DNA of 64,000 bases, taken from the NCBI RefSeq assembly GCF_013376475.1, contig NZ_CP045508.1, forward strand, positions 2,578,001 to 2,642,000. The letters are read 5' to 3'. This document shows, one piece after another, positions 1-8,735 of the stretch. The notes under the pieces are model-generated. The model had not been told where the DNA came from and did not search any database. It worked only from the letters and a program-made list of their open reading frames with translations. How positions within the stretch are numbered: the first letter of the stretch is position 1; every line of letters begins with the position of its first letter. Made by a program: the position numbers and the translations under genes. This DNA is from Desulfolutivibrio sulfoxidireducens (lineage in GTDB: Bacteria; Desulfobacterota; Desulfovibrionia; Desulfovibrionales; Desulfovibrionaceae).

Positions 1-108
1 GGGCAGGATGTTCACGCAGGCGGCCAGGCGTTCGGCCACCAGGGTCCGGCCGATCTCCCGGGCCTGGGTCTCGTTTTCGCAGGTGATGTAGATCATGGCG
101 GCGGACAT
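1..108 (-). CDS. cutA: CutA-like divalent cation tolerance protein (3' part outside window)
   Basis: The reverse strand from base 108 encodes 36 residues beginning MSAAMIYITCENETQA and continuing to RLAACVNILP, then runs off the left edge. The small trimeric CutA family begins with a beta strand followed by an alanine/arginine-rich helix and the ACVN segment, and this fragment matches that pattern. The family is about 105 residues long, so roughly two thirds is missing. Family members are cytoplasmic trimers linked to copper tolerance; the real role is poorly defined. It is divergent from the endonuclease III-like gene, with about 210 bases between the two starts. Confidence 0.8.
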   Translation of the reverse strand, partial: MSAAMIYITCENETQAREIGRTLVAERLAACVNILP

Positions 109-318
109 GGCGACCCCCCCGTGGCGTTTTGGAGGCGAGGAATCTACCCCCGGAAGAGGGCCATGGCAACAGGTTGCCCAGGGAACATGTCAGGGGGACC
201 GCAACCGACCTCCCGGCGTCGCCCCGGGACCGCGCCGGGTCCCTTGACAGCCGACGGCTTTGCGCACACTTCTACGTCCTTGCATGCACGAAAACAAAAA
301 AACCTCGACACGCCCCCC

Positions 319-966
319 ATGAACCGCCGCAACCTGCTCATGAACATGTTCCAGGCCATGCACGACGCCCTGGGACCAAGCCGCTGGTGGCCCGGCGAGA
401 CGCCCTTCGAGGTGGCCGTGGGGGCCATCCTCACCCAGAACGCCTCCTGGTCCAACGTGGAAAAGGCCATCGCCAACCTCAAGGCGAACGGGGTGTTCGA
501 GCCAAGGCTTTTGCACGACCTGCCCGACGCCAGGCTGGCCGAGCTGATCCGGCCCTCGGGCTATTTCCGTCTCAAGACGGGTCGCCTCAAAAACCTGCTG
601 TCCTTTCTCAAGGCCGAATGCGGCTACGACATCCGGGCCCTGTCCGGACGCGATCTGCCGGGAATCCGGGAAAAACTTCTGGCCGTGCGCGGCATCGGCC
701 CCGAGACCGCCGACAGCATCCTGCTCTACGCCCTGGACTACCCCACCTTCGTGGTCGACGCCTACACCCGCCGCCTGCTCTCCCGGCACGGCCTGGTGCC
801 CGAGGAGACGACCTACGAGGAGATGCGCGAATTCTTCATGGACGTCCTGGACCATGACCCCCGGCTTTTCAACGAATACCACGCCCTGATCGTGCGCACC
901 GGGAAATCCTGGTGCAAAAAGGGACAGGGCCTGTGCGCCGGCTGTCCCCTGGGACGCTTCCTGTAA
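319..966 (+). CDS. Endonuclease III-like HhH-GPD DNA glycosylase
   Basis: A 215-residue protein of the HhH-GPD base-excision-repair superfamily. Seen: the N-terminal helical part with VAVGAILTQNASW (residues 32-44), the helix-hairpin-helix VRGIGPETADSILLYAL (123-139), the catalytic aspartate in VVDAYTRRL (Asp147), and a C-terminal iron-sulfur loop. The position of the endonuclease III lysine nucleophile is Glu129, so a monofunctional glycosylase without lyase activity is more likely. The cluster loop reads Cys199-X6-Cys206-X2-Cys209-X5-Leu215: the fourth ligand would be the very last residue but is leucine. The start at 319 is preferred because the upstream in-frame extension does not resemble the family. 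It lies 33 bases before the EnvC-like gene and may be co-transcribed with it. Confidence 0.85.
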   Translation: MNRRNLLMNMFQAMHDALGPSRWWPGETPFEVAVGAILTQNASWSNVEKAIANLKANGVFEPRLLHDLPDARLAELIRPSGYFRLKTGRLKNLLSFLKAECGYDIRALSGRDLPGIREKLLAVRGIGPETADSILLYALDYPTFVVDAYTRRLLSRHGLVPEETTYEEMREFFMDVLDHDPRLFNEYHALIVRTGKSWCKKGQGLCAGCPLGRFL

Positions 967-999
967 CGCCGTCAAGGCCACAGCCGCCGGACGCCCGAC

Positions 1000-2223
1000 G
1001 TGAACCCCGCCCGCCATCCACTCCCCGCCGCCAGCACCGCCATCCGGTCCCGCCGCGTATCGGTGACGGCCATGCTCCTTGCGGCGACGATTCTGGTCGC
1101 CACGGGGGTCTCTCCGGCCCCGGCCCAGACCCTCCGGCCCGTTGCGCAAGACATGCCGGCCCCATCCGATTCCCCGGCCCCGGCCATCCCGCCCGAACTC
1201 GAATCCGAACTGGCCCGGCAAAAGGAAACGGCCTCGAAACGCCAGCAAAACGTGGAGCGTCTGACCGCCGAGGAACGCTCGCTCAACGCCGGACTGTCCG
1301 CGCTCGAGGCCAAGGTGGGGAAACTGACCGGACAACTCGAGGAAAAAGAAAGCCTGGTGCGCGAGATCATGGCCGAGGAGGCCCGTCTGTCCCGGGAACA
1401 CGCCCATCTGGCCGGACGCCAGGAAAACGCCCGGAACAGGATGTCCGAATTGGTCGCGGCCCTTTGGCCCGTGCATCTGGGCAATCTCGAGTCCAAGGCC
1501 GCCGGTCTGTCCTCGTGGGACGAGGCCGACCGACGCTTCACCTGGCTTGCGGACATGTATGGCGCGGCCGCCGCGTCCTATGCCGCCTATCGGGAACAGT
1601 CCTCGCGGCTGGCCGCGAACATGGCCGCCCAGGAGGCGGCCCGGGCCCGGCTGGTCACGGCCAGGGCCGAGGCCGAAAAGAGCAAGGACGCCCTGTTGGC
1701 GGAACAGCTTGAATTCTCGAAACAGTTGCGCAACGTGCGCCGGCGCATCGTCAGCGAGGAGGAGCAACTCAAGGAAATCCTGCGGGCCATCGAGGACCTC
1801 GACGCGCGCCTGGCCGCTCCGCCGGAACCGGCCGCGCCGGTCATGCGGGGCTCCATGACCTGGCCCGTGGCCGGCACGCCGGTCACCTCCTTCGATCCGT
1901 CCGCCGACCCGCCCCGCCGGGGGGTCGGGTTTTCCACATCCCCGAACGCGACGGTCAAAAGCGTGGGTCCCGGCAAGGTGGTCTTTGCCGACGTGTTGCG
2001 CGGCATGGGCAAGGTGATTATTGTTTCCCATGGCGACGGGCATTTTACGGTATACGCCTACCTGTCGAGCATATCCGTCTCCATGGGGCGGGAGGTGGGG
2101 GGCAACGAGCCCGTCGGCGCGGCCGGGCACTATCCCCCGGCCGGCGGCCCCGGAATGTATTTTGAATTGCGTTTTCACGAGAAAGCCATTAACCCCGGGG
2201 AGTGGCTGGCCGTCCGCGAGTGA
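1000..2223 (+). CDS. EnvC-like murein hydrolase activator (degenerate M23/LytM)
   Basis: A 407-residue exported protein: signal peptide (hydrophobic stretch about residues 25-41), a long charged coiled coil (about 60-280), then a C-terminal LytM/M23 domain (about 290-405). In the LytM domain the zinc ligands of active M23 peptidases are not conserved: where an HxH motif is expected the sequence reads MYFELRF. This is what EnvC-type activators of amidases look like. By family knowledge it would bind and switch on a periplasmic N-acetylmuramoyl-L-alanine amidase during septum splitting. The start used is GTG at 1000; ATG at 1072 (residue 25) also leaves a signal peptide. It is followed by ctpA and the YibQ-type deacetylase, a conserved order in this lineage. 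Confidence 0.87.
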   Translation: MNPARHPLPAASTAIRSRRVSVTAMLLAATILVATGVSPAPAQTLRPVAQDMPAPSDSPAPAIPPELESELARQKETASKRQQNVERLTAEERSLNAGLSALEAKVGKLTGQLEEKESLVREIMAEEARLSREHAHLAGRQENARNRMSELVAALWPVHLGNLESKAAGLSSWDEADRRFTWLADMYGAAAASYAAYREQSSRLAANMAAQEAARARLVTARAEAEKSKDALLAEQLEFSKQLRNVRRRIVSEEEQLKEILRAIEDLDARLAAPPEPAAPVMRGSMTWPVAGTPVTSFDPSADPPRRGVGFSTSPNATVKSVGPGKVVFADVLRGMGKVIIVSHGDGHFTVYAYLSSISVSMGREVGGNEPVGAAGHYPPAGGPGMYFELRFHEKAINPGEWLAVRE

Positions 2224-2290
2224 CACGCGTAAATCCGAAAGACCCGCCCCGTCTTGCGGGGCAAGGTTCGCCAGGCCCCTGGAGGCTTCT

Positions 2291-3580
2291 ATGCGTTTTC
2301 GGCATTTTTCGTGCGCCATCCTGACCGTCCTGGTCATTTCCACGGCAACCCAGTTCGCCTGGGCCGCCCCTCAGGAAGAGGACCGCTTCGCCCCGCTCAA
2401 ACGCTTCAGCCAGGTCATGGACTTGGTGGAAAATCATTACGTCAAAAACGTCACCCGGGGCGAACTCATCGACGGGGCCATCGTGGGCATGCTCCAGCAA
2501 CTCGACCCCCATTCGAGCTTTTTGACCAAAGAGGAATTCAAGGAGATGCAGGTCAGCACCTCCGGCGAATTCGGGGGCATCGGCATCGAGATCAGCCTGG
2601 AGAACGGCCGCCTCACGGTCATCTCTCCCATTGACGACACCCCCGCGGACAAGGCCGGGGTCAAGGCCGGGGACATCATCCTGGAGATCGACGACCAGCC
2701 CACCCAGGACATGACCCTGGTGGACGCGGTGCAAAAGATACGCGGCCCCAAGGGAAAGCCCGTGGGCCTGACCATCCTGCACAAGGATGCCCAGAAGCCC
2801 ATCAAGGTGCGCATCGTCCGGGACACCATCCCCATCATCAGCGTCAAGAAGACCGAACTCGAGCCCGGCTACCTGCTCCTTCGGGTCAGCCGATTCAATG
2901 AAAATACCACCGCCGAACTGAAAGACGCCCTCAAGGACTACGGCAAAAGCGGCGCGCCCTTAAAAGGAATCATCCTCGACCTGCGCAACAATCCCGGCGG
3001 GCTTTTGGAGCAGGCCGTGAGCGTCTCGGACCTGTTTTTGCCATCCGGCAAGATCGTGTCCATCAAGGGCAAAAACAATGACCAGCGCAAGGATTTCGAG
3101 GCCAGGGGAGAATCCGGCGAGGTCACCGCGCCCGTGGTGGCGCTTATCAACGCCGGATCGGCCTCGGCCTCGGAGATCGTGGCCGGCGCGCTCCAGGACC
3201 ACAAGAGGGCGCTTCTGATCGGCGAGAAGACCTTCGGCAAGGGCTCGGTGCAGACCGTCATTCCCCTGTCCGACGGCTCGGGCATCAAGCTGACCACGGC
3301 CCTGTACTACACCCCGAACGGCCGTTCCATCCAGGCCGAGGGCATCGAGCCGGATTTCAAGGTCCCCCTGCAGGATACCACCTCCGAGCGGGACGTGACC
3401 AACGGGCTGCACCAGTTCCGGGAAAAGGACCTCTCCCGCCACCTGGAGAACAACAAAAACGCCAAGGCCGGCGGCGACGATCCGGCCCAGAAGGTCAGGG
3501 AGCAGCTCGACCGGGACAACCAGTTGAAGCTGGCCCTGGAACTGGTCAAGACCGTGCCCATCGGGGCGCTCGTCCGGTAG
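2291..3580 (+). CDS. ctpA: Carboxy-terminal processing protease (S41)
   Basis: A 429-residue periplasmic serine protease. Order: signal peptide (about 1-26), helical N-terminal part, PDZ domain (about 92-180, GGIGIEISLENGRLTV), and S41 catalytic core. The core shows NAGSASASEIVAGAL with the probable nucleophile Ser292, and GEKTFGKGSVQT with the general base Lys317; the 25-residue spacing equals that of E. coli Prc. The usual NNPGGLLEQAV loop is present (233-243). The ATG at 2291 follows a GGAGG seven bases upstream. It sits between the EnvC-like gene and the YibQ-type deacetylase; the three likely form one envelope-maintenance operon. Confidence 0.95.
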   Translation: MRFRHFSCAILTVLVISTATQFAWAAPQEEDRFAPLKRFSQVMDLVENHYVKNVTRGELIDGAIVGMLQQLDPHSSFLTKEEFKEMQVSTSGEFGGIGIEISLENGRLTVISPIDDTPADKAGVKAGDIILEIDDQPTQDMTLVDAVQKIRGPKGKPVGLTILHKDAQKPIKVRIVRDTIPIISVKKTELEPGYLLLRVSRFNENTTAELKDALKDYGKSGAPLKGIILDLRNNPGGLLEQAVSVSDLFLPSGKIVSIKGKNNDQRKDFEARGESGEVTAPVVALINAGSASASEIVAGALQDHKRALLIGEKTFGKGSVQTVIPLSDGSGIKLTTALYYTPNGRSIQAEGIEPDFKVPLQDTTSERDVTNGLHQFREKDLSRHLENNKNAKAGGDDPAQKVREQLDRDNQLKLALELVKTVPIGALVR

Positions 3581-3607
3581 CTCCGACGCGTTTTTCCACG
3601 GACGCGG

Positions 3608-3644
3608 CGCAACGCCCCCCGGCCCCGGGCCGGAGGGCGTTGCG
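3608..3644. repeat. 10-bp inverted repeat between ctpA and the deacetylase gene
   Basis: Perfect arms CGCAACGCCC (3608-3617) and GGGCGTTGCG (3635-3644) enclose a GC-rich 17-base loop that can itself pair. No T-run follows, so it does not look like a standard intrinsic terminator. It could be an mRNA-stabilising or processing hairpin inside the operon. Confidence 0.6.
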
Positions 3645-3727
3645 GATACGCATCCCCGGACGCCGTATCCCCTTTCAGAACACCGCAACCCCGCGCGGCC
3701 GGGCTCGCAAACGGCCGCCCCTTCTCC

Positions 3728-4990
3728 ATGCCCCCGGCCAAAAAAAGAAAAAAGACGAGCAAGAAGAAGCTCACCGGCTGGTGGCCGCGATTTCGCGCCA
3801 AGCTCGCCCAACCGGCGGTCCTCCTCTTCCTTGCCGGACTGATCCTCGGCGTGACCCTGGTCATCCTGGGCATCCTGTTCATCGGCCCGCAACACCGCAC
3901 CCCAGACGGCCGCCCGATCCTGGAACGCTCCCATTCCGACGGGCCGGTCGCGCGCGGCAAACCGGCCAAGCCCCCCCGGACCGTCCCTCCGGACCAGCCC
4001 AGGCCCGAGAGGCAACCGGCCAGCCCAAGGCCCCCGGAAAAGGCCCTTGCCCAGCGCGCCGACGCGCCCGCCACGCCCGCCAAGCCCGCCGAGTCCAAGC
4101 CGGAGACGGCCCCTGAATCGGCTCCGGAAGCGGACCTGGACTACGAGGAGCACTTCACCGGCAAGGGGGAGTTGTCCCCGGAAATGGAGGTGGTCCGGGA
4201 ATACCGGGGGGCGGTCGTGGTCCCGGCCGAACCCCGTCCCTCCGCCGAAACGCCGAGCCCGCCCCCCCCGCCGACCGCGCCCCGGATGGCCGTGGTCATC
4301 GACGATCTGGGCGACAGCGTGACCTTCGCCAAGGCCCTTTTGGACCTCACGTTTCCCGTGACCCTGGCCATCCTGCCCCATCGCCCCCACTCGACGGACG
4401 TGGACGCCCTGGGGGCCAAGCGCGGCGCGGAGATCCTGTTGCACCAGCCCATGCAGCCAAAGGGCTATCCCGGGGTCAATCCCGGCCGGGGCGCGCTTTT
4501 GACCGGCATGGCCCCGGAGCGCGTCCGGGATATCCTGGACGAAAATTTGTCCCAGACGCCCCACGCCTCGGGGGTGAACAACCACATGGGCTCGCGTTTC
4601 ACCGAGGACGTCCCCGGCATGGTTGTGGTGCTGCAGCATCTCAAGAACAAGGACCTCTTTTTCCTGGACAGCCTGACCACCCACAAAAGCGGTGTCCCGG
4701 CGGCCACAACCAAAGCCGGCGGCGACTACCGCCGCCGCTACGTCTTTCTGGACAACACCCGGGACACCCGGGCCATCCTGCGGCAACTCAAGACCGCCGA
4801 GGGCCTGGCCATAAAGACCGGCCAGGCCCTGGCCATCGGCCACCCCTATCCCGAAACCCTCCAGGCCCTGAGGACCTTTGCCGAGACTCGCGACAAAAGG
4901 CTGACCATGGTCAAGGCCTCCGACATGTTCCCGGAACGCGCGGCAGGCGCCCAGGCCGGAAATCCCACCGGTCCGGCTCGGGCCAATTGA
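3728..4990 (+). CDS. Divergent polysaccharide deacetylase (YibQ/DUF610-type)
   Basis: A 420-residue membrane-anchored protein. A lysine-rich N-terminus is followed by one transmembrane helix (about 29-52), a long proline/alanine-rich linker (about 55-180), and a C-terminal divergent polysaccharide deacetylase domain (about 188-400). The domain shows RMAVVIDDLGDS, FPVTLAILPHRPHS, EILLHQPMQPKGYPG, SGVNNHMGSRFT and ALAIGHPYPETL, which place the acidic and histidine residues typical of this family. The substrate in the envelope is not known for most members. It is third after the EnvC-like gene and ctpA, which supports a periplasmic cell-wall role. No strong ribosome-binding site was seen before 3728, so the start is less certain than the domain. 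Confidence 0.85.
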   Translation: MPPAKKRKKTSKKKLTGWWPRFRAKLAQPAVLLFLAGLILGVTLVILGILFIGPQHRTPDGRPILERSHSDGPVARGKPAKPPRTVPPDQPRPERQPASPRPPEKALAQRADAPATPAKPAESKPETAPESAPEADLDYEEHFTGKGELSPEMEVVREYRGAVVVPAEPRPSAETPSPPPPPTAPRMAVVIDDLGDSVTFAKALLDLTFPVTLAILPHRPHSTDVDALGAKRGAEILLHQPMQPKGYPGVNPGRGALLTGMAPERVRDILDENLSQTPHASGVNNHMGSRFTEDVPGMVVVLQHLKNKDLFFLDSLTTHKSGVPAATTKAGGDYRRRYVFLDNTRDTRAILRQLKTAEGLAIKTGQALAIGHPYPETLQALRTFAETRDKRLTMVKASDMFPERAAGAQAGNPTGPARAN

Positions 4991-5082
4991 TCCGCCAGGC
5001 CGGATGGCTTATGATCCGATGCCGAAAATTTCATGCGCCACATCCCGCCTCAACCCGCCATCCCATCAAAAGGAGAGTCTCC

Positions 5083-6036
5083 ATGAAACGCCCGGGCATC
5101 GCGTGTTTGACCCTCTGTATTCTGGCCCTGGCCGCCGTCCCGGCCCTGGCCAAAACGTATGTGGTGTCCATAAGCCAGATCGTGGAGCACCCGGCCCTGG
5201 ACGCCGTGCGCAACGGCTTTGTCGAGGGCCTGAAGAAAAACGGCCTGGAGGCCACGGTCAACGTGCACATCGCCCAGGGCAACCCGGCCACCAACGTGCA
5301 GATCGCCAGCCAGATCCTGGGGGAAAAGCCCGATCTGGTCATGGCCATCGCCACGCCCTCGGCCCAGGCCTGCGCCCAAAAAATCAAGGATATCCCGGTG
5401 CTGTTCTCCGCCGTGTCCGACCCCCAGGGGGCGGGACTGGTGGCCTCCATGGAGACCCCGGGCGGCAACGTCACCGGCATGACCGACATGAGCCCCGTTG
5501 ATCGCCAGTTGGCGCTCATGCGCGCCATCCTGCCGAACCTAAAAACCCTGGGGGTCATCTACAACGCCGGGGAGGCCAACTCCGTCAGCCAGCTCGACCT
5601 GCTCAAGGCCGAATGCGCCAGGCTGGGAATCACGGTGACCGAGGCCACGGTGACCAATTCCAGCGGTGTCTACCAGGCGGCCAAGAGCCTGACCGGCAAG
5701 TGCGACGCGGTGTACATCCCCCTGGACAACACCGTGGTCTCGGCCCTGGAGTCGGCGATAAAGGTCTGCACGGAGAACAAGCTGGCGCTTTTCAGCTCGG
5801 ACAACGACTCCGTGCCGCGCGGCACCATCGCCGCCGTGGCCATCGACTACGGCCGCATGGGCGAGCAGACCGCGGCCATGGCCAAACGCATCCTGGCGGA
5901 CGGCGAAAAGCCCGCGGCCATGCCCGTGGAGCGGCTCAAGGATCTGGAGACGGTGGTGAATACGAAGGCTGCGGCGGCCATGGGCGTGACCGTTCCGGAG
6001 ACGGTGCTCAAAAAGGCCTCCAAGGTCATCGAATGA
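5083..6036 (+). CDS. ABC-type periplasmic substrate-binding protein (COG2984-like), orphan
   Basis: A 317-residue protein with a clear signal peptide (residues 1-22 ending ALAVPALA-like) and a two-lobed binding fold. Family-like stretches are VVSISQIVEHPALDAV, QGNPATNVQIASQIL, MAIATPSAQACA and VLFSAVSDPQGAGLV. The family includes binding proteins suggested to bind aromatic amino acids or related small ligands (TrpX type). The ATG at 5083 follows AGGAGAG eight bases upstream. No permease or ATPase gene lies next to it; the next gene is on the other strand, so any partner must be elsewhere. Confidence 0.85.
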   Translation: MKRPGIACLTLCILALAAVPALAKTYVVSISQIVEHPALDAVRNGFVEGLKKNGLEATVNVHIAQGNPATNVQIASQILGEKPDLVMAIATPSAQACAQKIKDIPVLFSAVSDPQGAGLVASMETPGGNVTGMTDMSPVDRQLALMRAILPNLKTLGVIYNAGEANSVSQLDLLKAECARLGITVTEATVTNSSGVYQAAKSLTGKCDAVYIPLDNTVVSALESAIKVCTENKLALFSSDNDSVPRGTIAAVAIDYGRMGEQTAAMAKRILADGEKPAAMPVERLKDLETVVNTKAAAAMGVTVPETVLKKASKVIE

Positions 6037-6095
6037 CGGATTGAAAACCGGCCGTTCCCGAAGCCCCGGGCAGCCCTCCGGACGCGCGGCAGCCT

Positions 6096-6148
6096 CGAAA
6101 ATCACGAGCGGATCGCGGCATCGCCGCGCCGCAGGCGAGTGATTTTCG
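6096..6148. repeat. Intergenic inverted repeat with internal hairpin
   Basis: Arms CGAAAATCAC (6096-6105) and GTGATTTTCG (6139-6148) are perfect complements. Between them is a second hairpin, CGCGGC-ATC-GCCGCG (6114-6128). It lies between two convergent genes. It resembles REP-like spacer elements and could also act as a two-way transcription stop, but there is no T-run on either strand. Confidence 0.5.
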
Positions 6149-6223
6149 TGTCTTTCCGCCAGGCGGCAGAGCCGCCGTGGGCGGCGCAAAACCCCGGTTT
6201 TGAAAAAAACAGGGATTTTGTCA

Positions 6224-7393
6224 TCAATCCGAGGCGGCGGAACCGGGTTTCGCCGCCTTTTTCGTTTCCGGCCCGGCCCCGGGCCGGTTGCCCGATCCCA
6301 GCGACCACACCGCGCCGGCGATCCGATCCATCACGAACGCCCCGGCCAGGGCCAGCGCGCCAACGGCCACGGCCAGGACCCCGAAGATCGCCAGGGGCTG
6401 CAGGCGCCCCTTGAGCATTTCCGCACCGTAGCCCAGAAGCGGCTGATGGATCAGATAGAAGCTGTAGGAGGCCGCGCCCAGCCGGATCACCAACCGGGAT
6501 TCCCCGATCCGCGCCGCATGGGGCAGGGAGAAAACCGCGGCGCAGACCAGAAGGCTGGACACGCAGACCAGAAAATGGGCCACGGGCATGGGCAGGCCTT
6601 CCTTGAAAGCCACTGTCAGGGCCACGGCCACGATCGCCGCGCCCGTCAGGGCCAGACACCGTCGGAGCCCGACCGGTCCCGCCAAGGCCTGGACATGGGC
6701 CGGGGCGCTGTGCCGCCCGGTCCACCAGAAGGCCAGAAACATGCCCATGGCGAATTCCGGAAGCCGCGCCGGCAGGTTGAAGTAGACCATGTAGGCCACA
6801 AGCCCGAATGGTCCGTCCGGAAAGCGGACCGCCAGGAACTCCAGAAGCCCCCAGACCCCGAAGCAACCGGCCACCACCGCGCCAAACGCCCGCCCCGGCC
6901 CCAGTCGGACGAAAAGCCGCAGGAGCAGCGGATAGAAAAGATAGAACTGGGCCAAAAGTCCCATCCACCACAGGGCCGGCACGATGGCGTAAAAGCAGGC
7001 CGGGTCCAGGGTGTGCACGAACAGGGCGTGCTCGAAAAAAGCCCGCCACAGGGGCGGCGCGCTGGCCGAGACCGTAACAAGGCCGGCGGCGCTCCACAGG
7101 ATCAGGGCCATGTAATACTGCGGGCAGATGCGGCCGAAGCGACGGCGGAAGAACTGCCCGGCCGTCAGGTTCAAGGCTCCGCCCCGGGCGGCCAGGGGCA
7201 GGGTCAAAACGAAACCGGAAATGGCGTTGAACACGACCACCCCGAGGTATCCCTGGGCCAGTATGTCGCCGAAAAGCGGCCCCAGGGGATTTTGGGTCCC
7301 GGCCTCGGGAACCACGGACCAGATGTGAAAGAAAAACACCCCGGCCATGGCCAAAACCCGCAGGACTTCTATCTGTGGAATGCGTTTTATCAT
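6224..7393 (-). CDS. Acyltransferase 3 family membrane protein
   Basis: A 389-residue polytopic membrane protein. The N-terminus reads QIEVLRVLAMAGVFFFHIW, with the conserved histidine in the first transmembrane helix that is the hallmark of the acyltransferase 3 (OafA/NodX-like) family. About ten hydrophobic segments follow, including FYLFYPLLLRLFVRLGPG and YSFYLIHQPLL, the last typical of the family C-terminus. Such enzymes O-acetylate or otherwise acylate surface glycans or lipids. The C-terminus ends in a short basic tail. It is transcribed towards the orphan binding protein gene and has no obvious operon partner. Confidence 0.88.
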   Translation of the reverse strand: MIKRIPQIEVLRVLAMAGVFFFHIWSVVPEAGTQNPLGPLFGDILAQGYLGVVVFNAISGFVLTLPLAARGGALNLTAGQFFRRRFGRICPQYYMALILWSAAGLVTVSASAPPLWRAFFEHALFVHTLDPACFYAIVPALWWMGLLAQFYLFYPLLLRLFVRLGPGRAFGAVVAGCFGVWGLLEFLAVRFPDGPFGLVAYMVYFNLPARLPEFAMGMFLAFWWTGRHSAPAHVQALAGPVGLRRCLALTGAAIVAVALTVAFKEGLPMPVAHFLVCVSSLLVCAAVFSLPHAARIGESRLVIRLGAASYSFYLIHQPLLGYGAEMLKGRLQPLAIFGVLAVAVGALALAGAFVMDRIAGAVWSLGSGNRPGAGPETKKAAKPGSAASD

Positions 7394-7615
7394 GGATTCC
7401 GATGAACTACGTTAAGGTTGGATGGCCGCGTCTAGCATCATTTCCTCAGGAAGTCATGCGCGTCTCCTGTGGGCGGACAGCGGGACGGACGAATCCGTGA
7501 CCGTGGCCGGGACCGACGGCGATTATCCCCCTTTCGACCGCGGTACGCCGTCATTTAGGCCGGACTTGCCGTGGCCGGGCATCCGCGTATAGCTCTTGTC
7601 TGAAAGGAGACGCCC

Positions 7616-8731
7616 ATGCGCACCGGGACCGAGGAAAAAACGCCCATCCTGATTCGGGCGCAACACGTCGAGGACTACCTGCGCCGGGCCTTCGGCGACG
7701 ACGCCAGGCTCATCGGCCTATGCGATATAGCCGCCCCGGGCGAGCAGGGCATGAAGGAGTTCGGCTACGGCAAGCCGGTGTGCATCGAGTTCGAGGCCGG
7801 CGGCAGACGTCAAAGCGCGGTGCTCTCCATCATGCGCGGAGACAAGTACGGGCACCAGTTCTACTGGGACCGGGCGGCCATCCTCATGTTCCAAAACGAC
7901 GCCTCGGGCCGCATGGAAAAACATGTCCGCTCGATCGGACTTGGCTATTTCGACGAGGACGACGCGCTTGTTCCGGTCATCCGGCCCAAGGAATTCTTCA
8001 TCGTAAGCGAAAAGGCCGAGGGCTACGACTACTATCTGGACCTGGAGCGCATCCGGAAAGGAAACTTCCGGCCCGACGACCTGGAGATGGCCAAACGCTT
8101 CGCCCGTTTCCTGGCCGGGGTGCACGCCCGCAAAAAGGACGACGCGGACCTGTACCTGCGCCGGGTCCGCAACCTGATCGGGGCCTCGGAATGCATCTTC
8201 GGGCTGGTGGACGCCTACCCGCATCCGTATGAGCACTTTTCGCCCGAACGCTTCGCGGCCCTGGAGAAGCGGATCATCGACTGGCGCTGGAAACTGCGCG
8301 GTTTCACCCACCGTCTGGCCGAGGTGCATGGGGATTTCCACCCCTGGAACATCCTGGTGCGCGGCCAGGACCAGACCCGGGACTTTTCCGTGCTCGACCG
8401 CAGCCGGGGCGAATGGGGGGAACCGGCCGACGACGTGGCCACCATGAGCATCAACTATCTGCTGTTCGGGCTCTATGAAAAACCGCGCCTGGCCGGGGAG
8501 TTCGAGAGGCTGTATCTGGCCTTCTGGGAGACCTACCTGCGCGAGAGCGGGGACGACGAGATGCTTTCGGTCATCGCGCCCTTTTACGTGTTCCGGGGCC
8601 TGGTCATCGCCTCGCCCCAGTGGTACCCGAACCACCCGTTGCCCGTACGCCAGGGGCTGTTGCGGTTTCTGGAAAACGTGCTCGAAGAGGGGCGCTTCGA
8701 CTGCCTGAACATCAACAAATACATGGAATAG
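7616..8731 (+). CDS. Aminoglycoside phosphotransferase-fold kinase
   Basis: A 371-residue kinase-like protein. The phosphotransfer signature HGDFHPWNIL is at residues 238-247, and the following SVLDRSRGEWGEPADDVA (from 258) supplies the magnesium-binding aspartate (Asp261). The N-terminal lobe is less conserved. The ATG at 7616 has a good AGGAG site nine bases upstream. Only four bases separate it from the next gene, an APS-kinase-like protein; such pairs of an APH-fold kinase and a small P-loop kinase are common in bacteria and sometimes fused. The substrate is unknown; there is no reason to assume antibiotic resistance. Confidence 0.82.
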   Translation: MRTGTEEKTPILIRAQHVEDYLRRAFGDDARLIGLCDIAAPGEQGMKEFGYGKPVCIEFEAGGRRQSAVLSIMRGDKYGHQFYWDRAAILMFQNDASGRMEKHVRSIGLGYFDEDDALVPVIRPKEFFIVSEKAEGYDYYLDLERIRKGNFRPDDLEMAKRFARFLAGVHARKKDDADLYLRRVRNLIGASECIFGLVDAYPHPYEHFSPERFAALEKRIIDWRWKLRGFTHRLAEVHGDFHPWNILVRGQDQTRDFSVLDRSRGEWGEPADDVATMSINYLLFGLYEKPRLAGEFERLYLAFWETYLRESGDDEMLSVIAPFYVFRGLVIASPQWYPNHPLPVRQGLLRFLENVLEEGRFDCLNINKYME

Positions 8732-8735
8732 CCTC

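Noticed and set aside
190..2343. 717-codon open frame on the minus strand across the endonuclease and EnvC-like genes
   Set aside because: It is antisense to two well-supported genes, has no family pattern, and is expected from high GC at third positions.
6187..6202. Palindrome CAAAACCCCGGTTTTG as a terminator
   Set aside because: Four-base loop and six-bp AT-rich stem; the neighbouring homopolymer run is on the wrong side for either gene.
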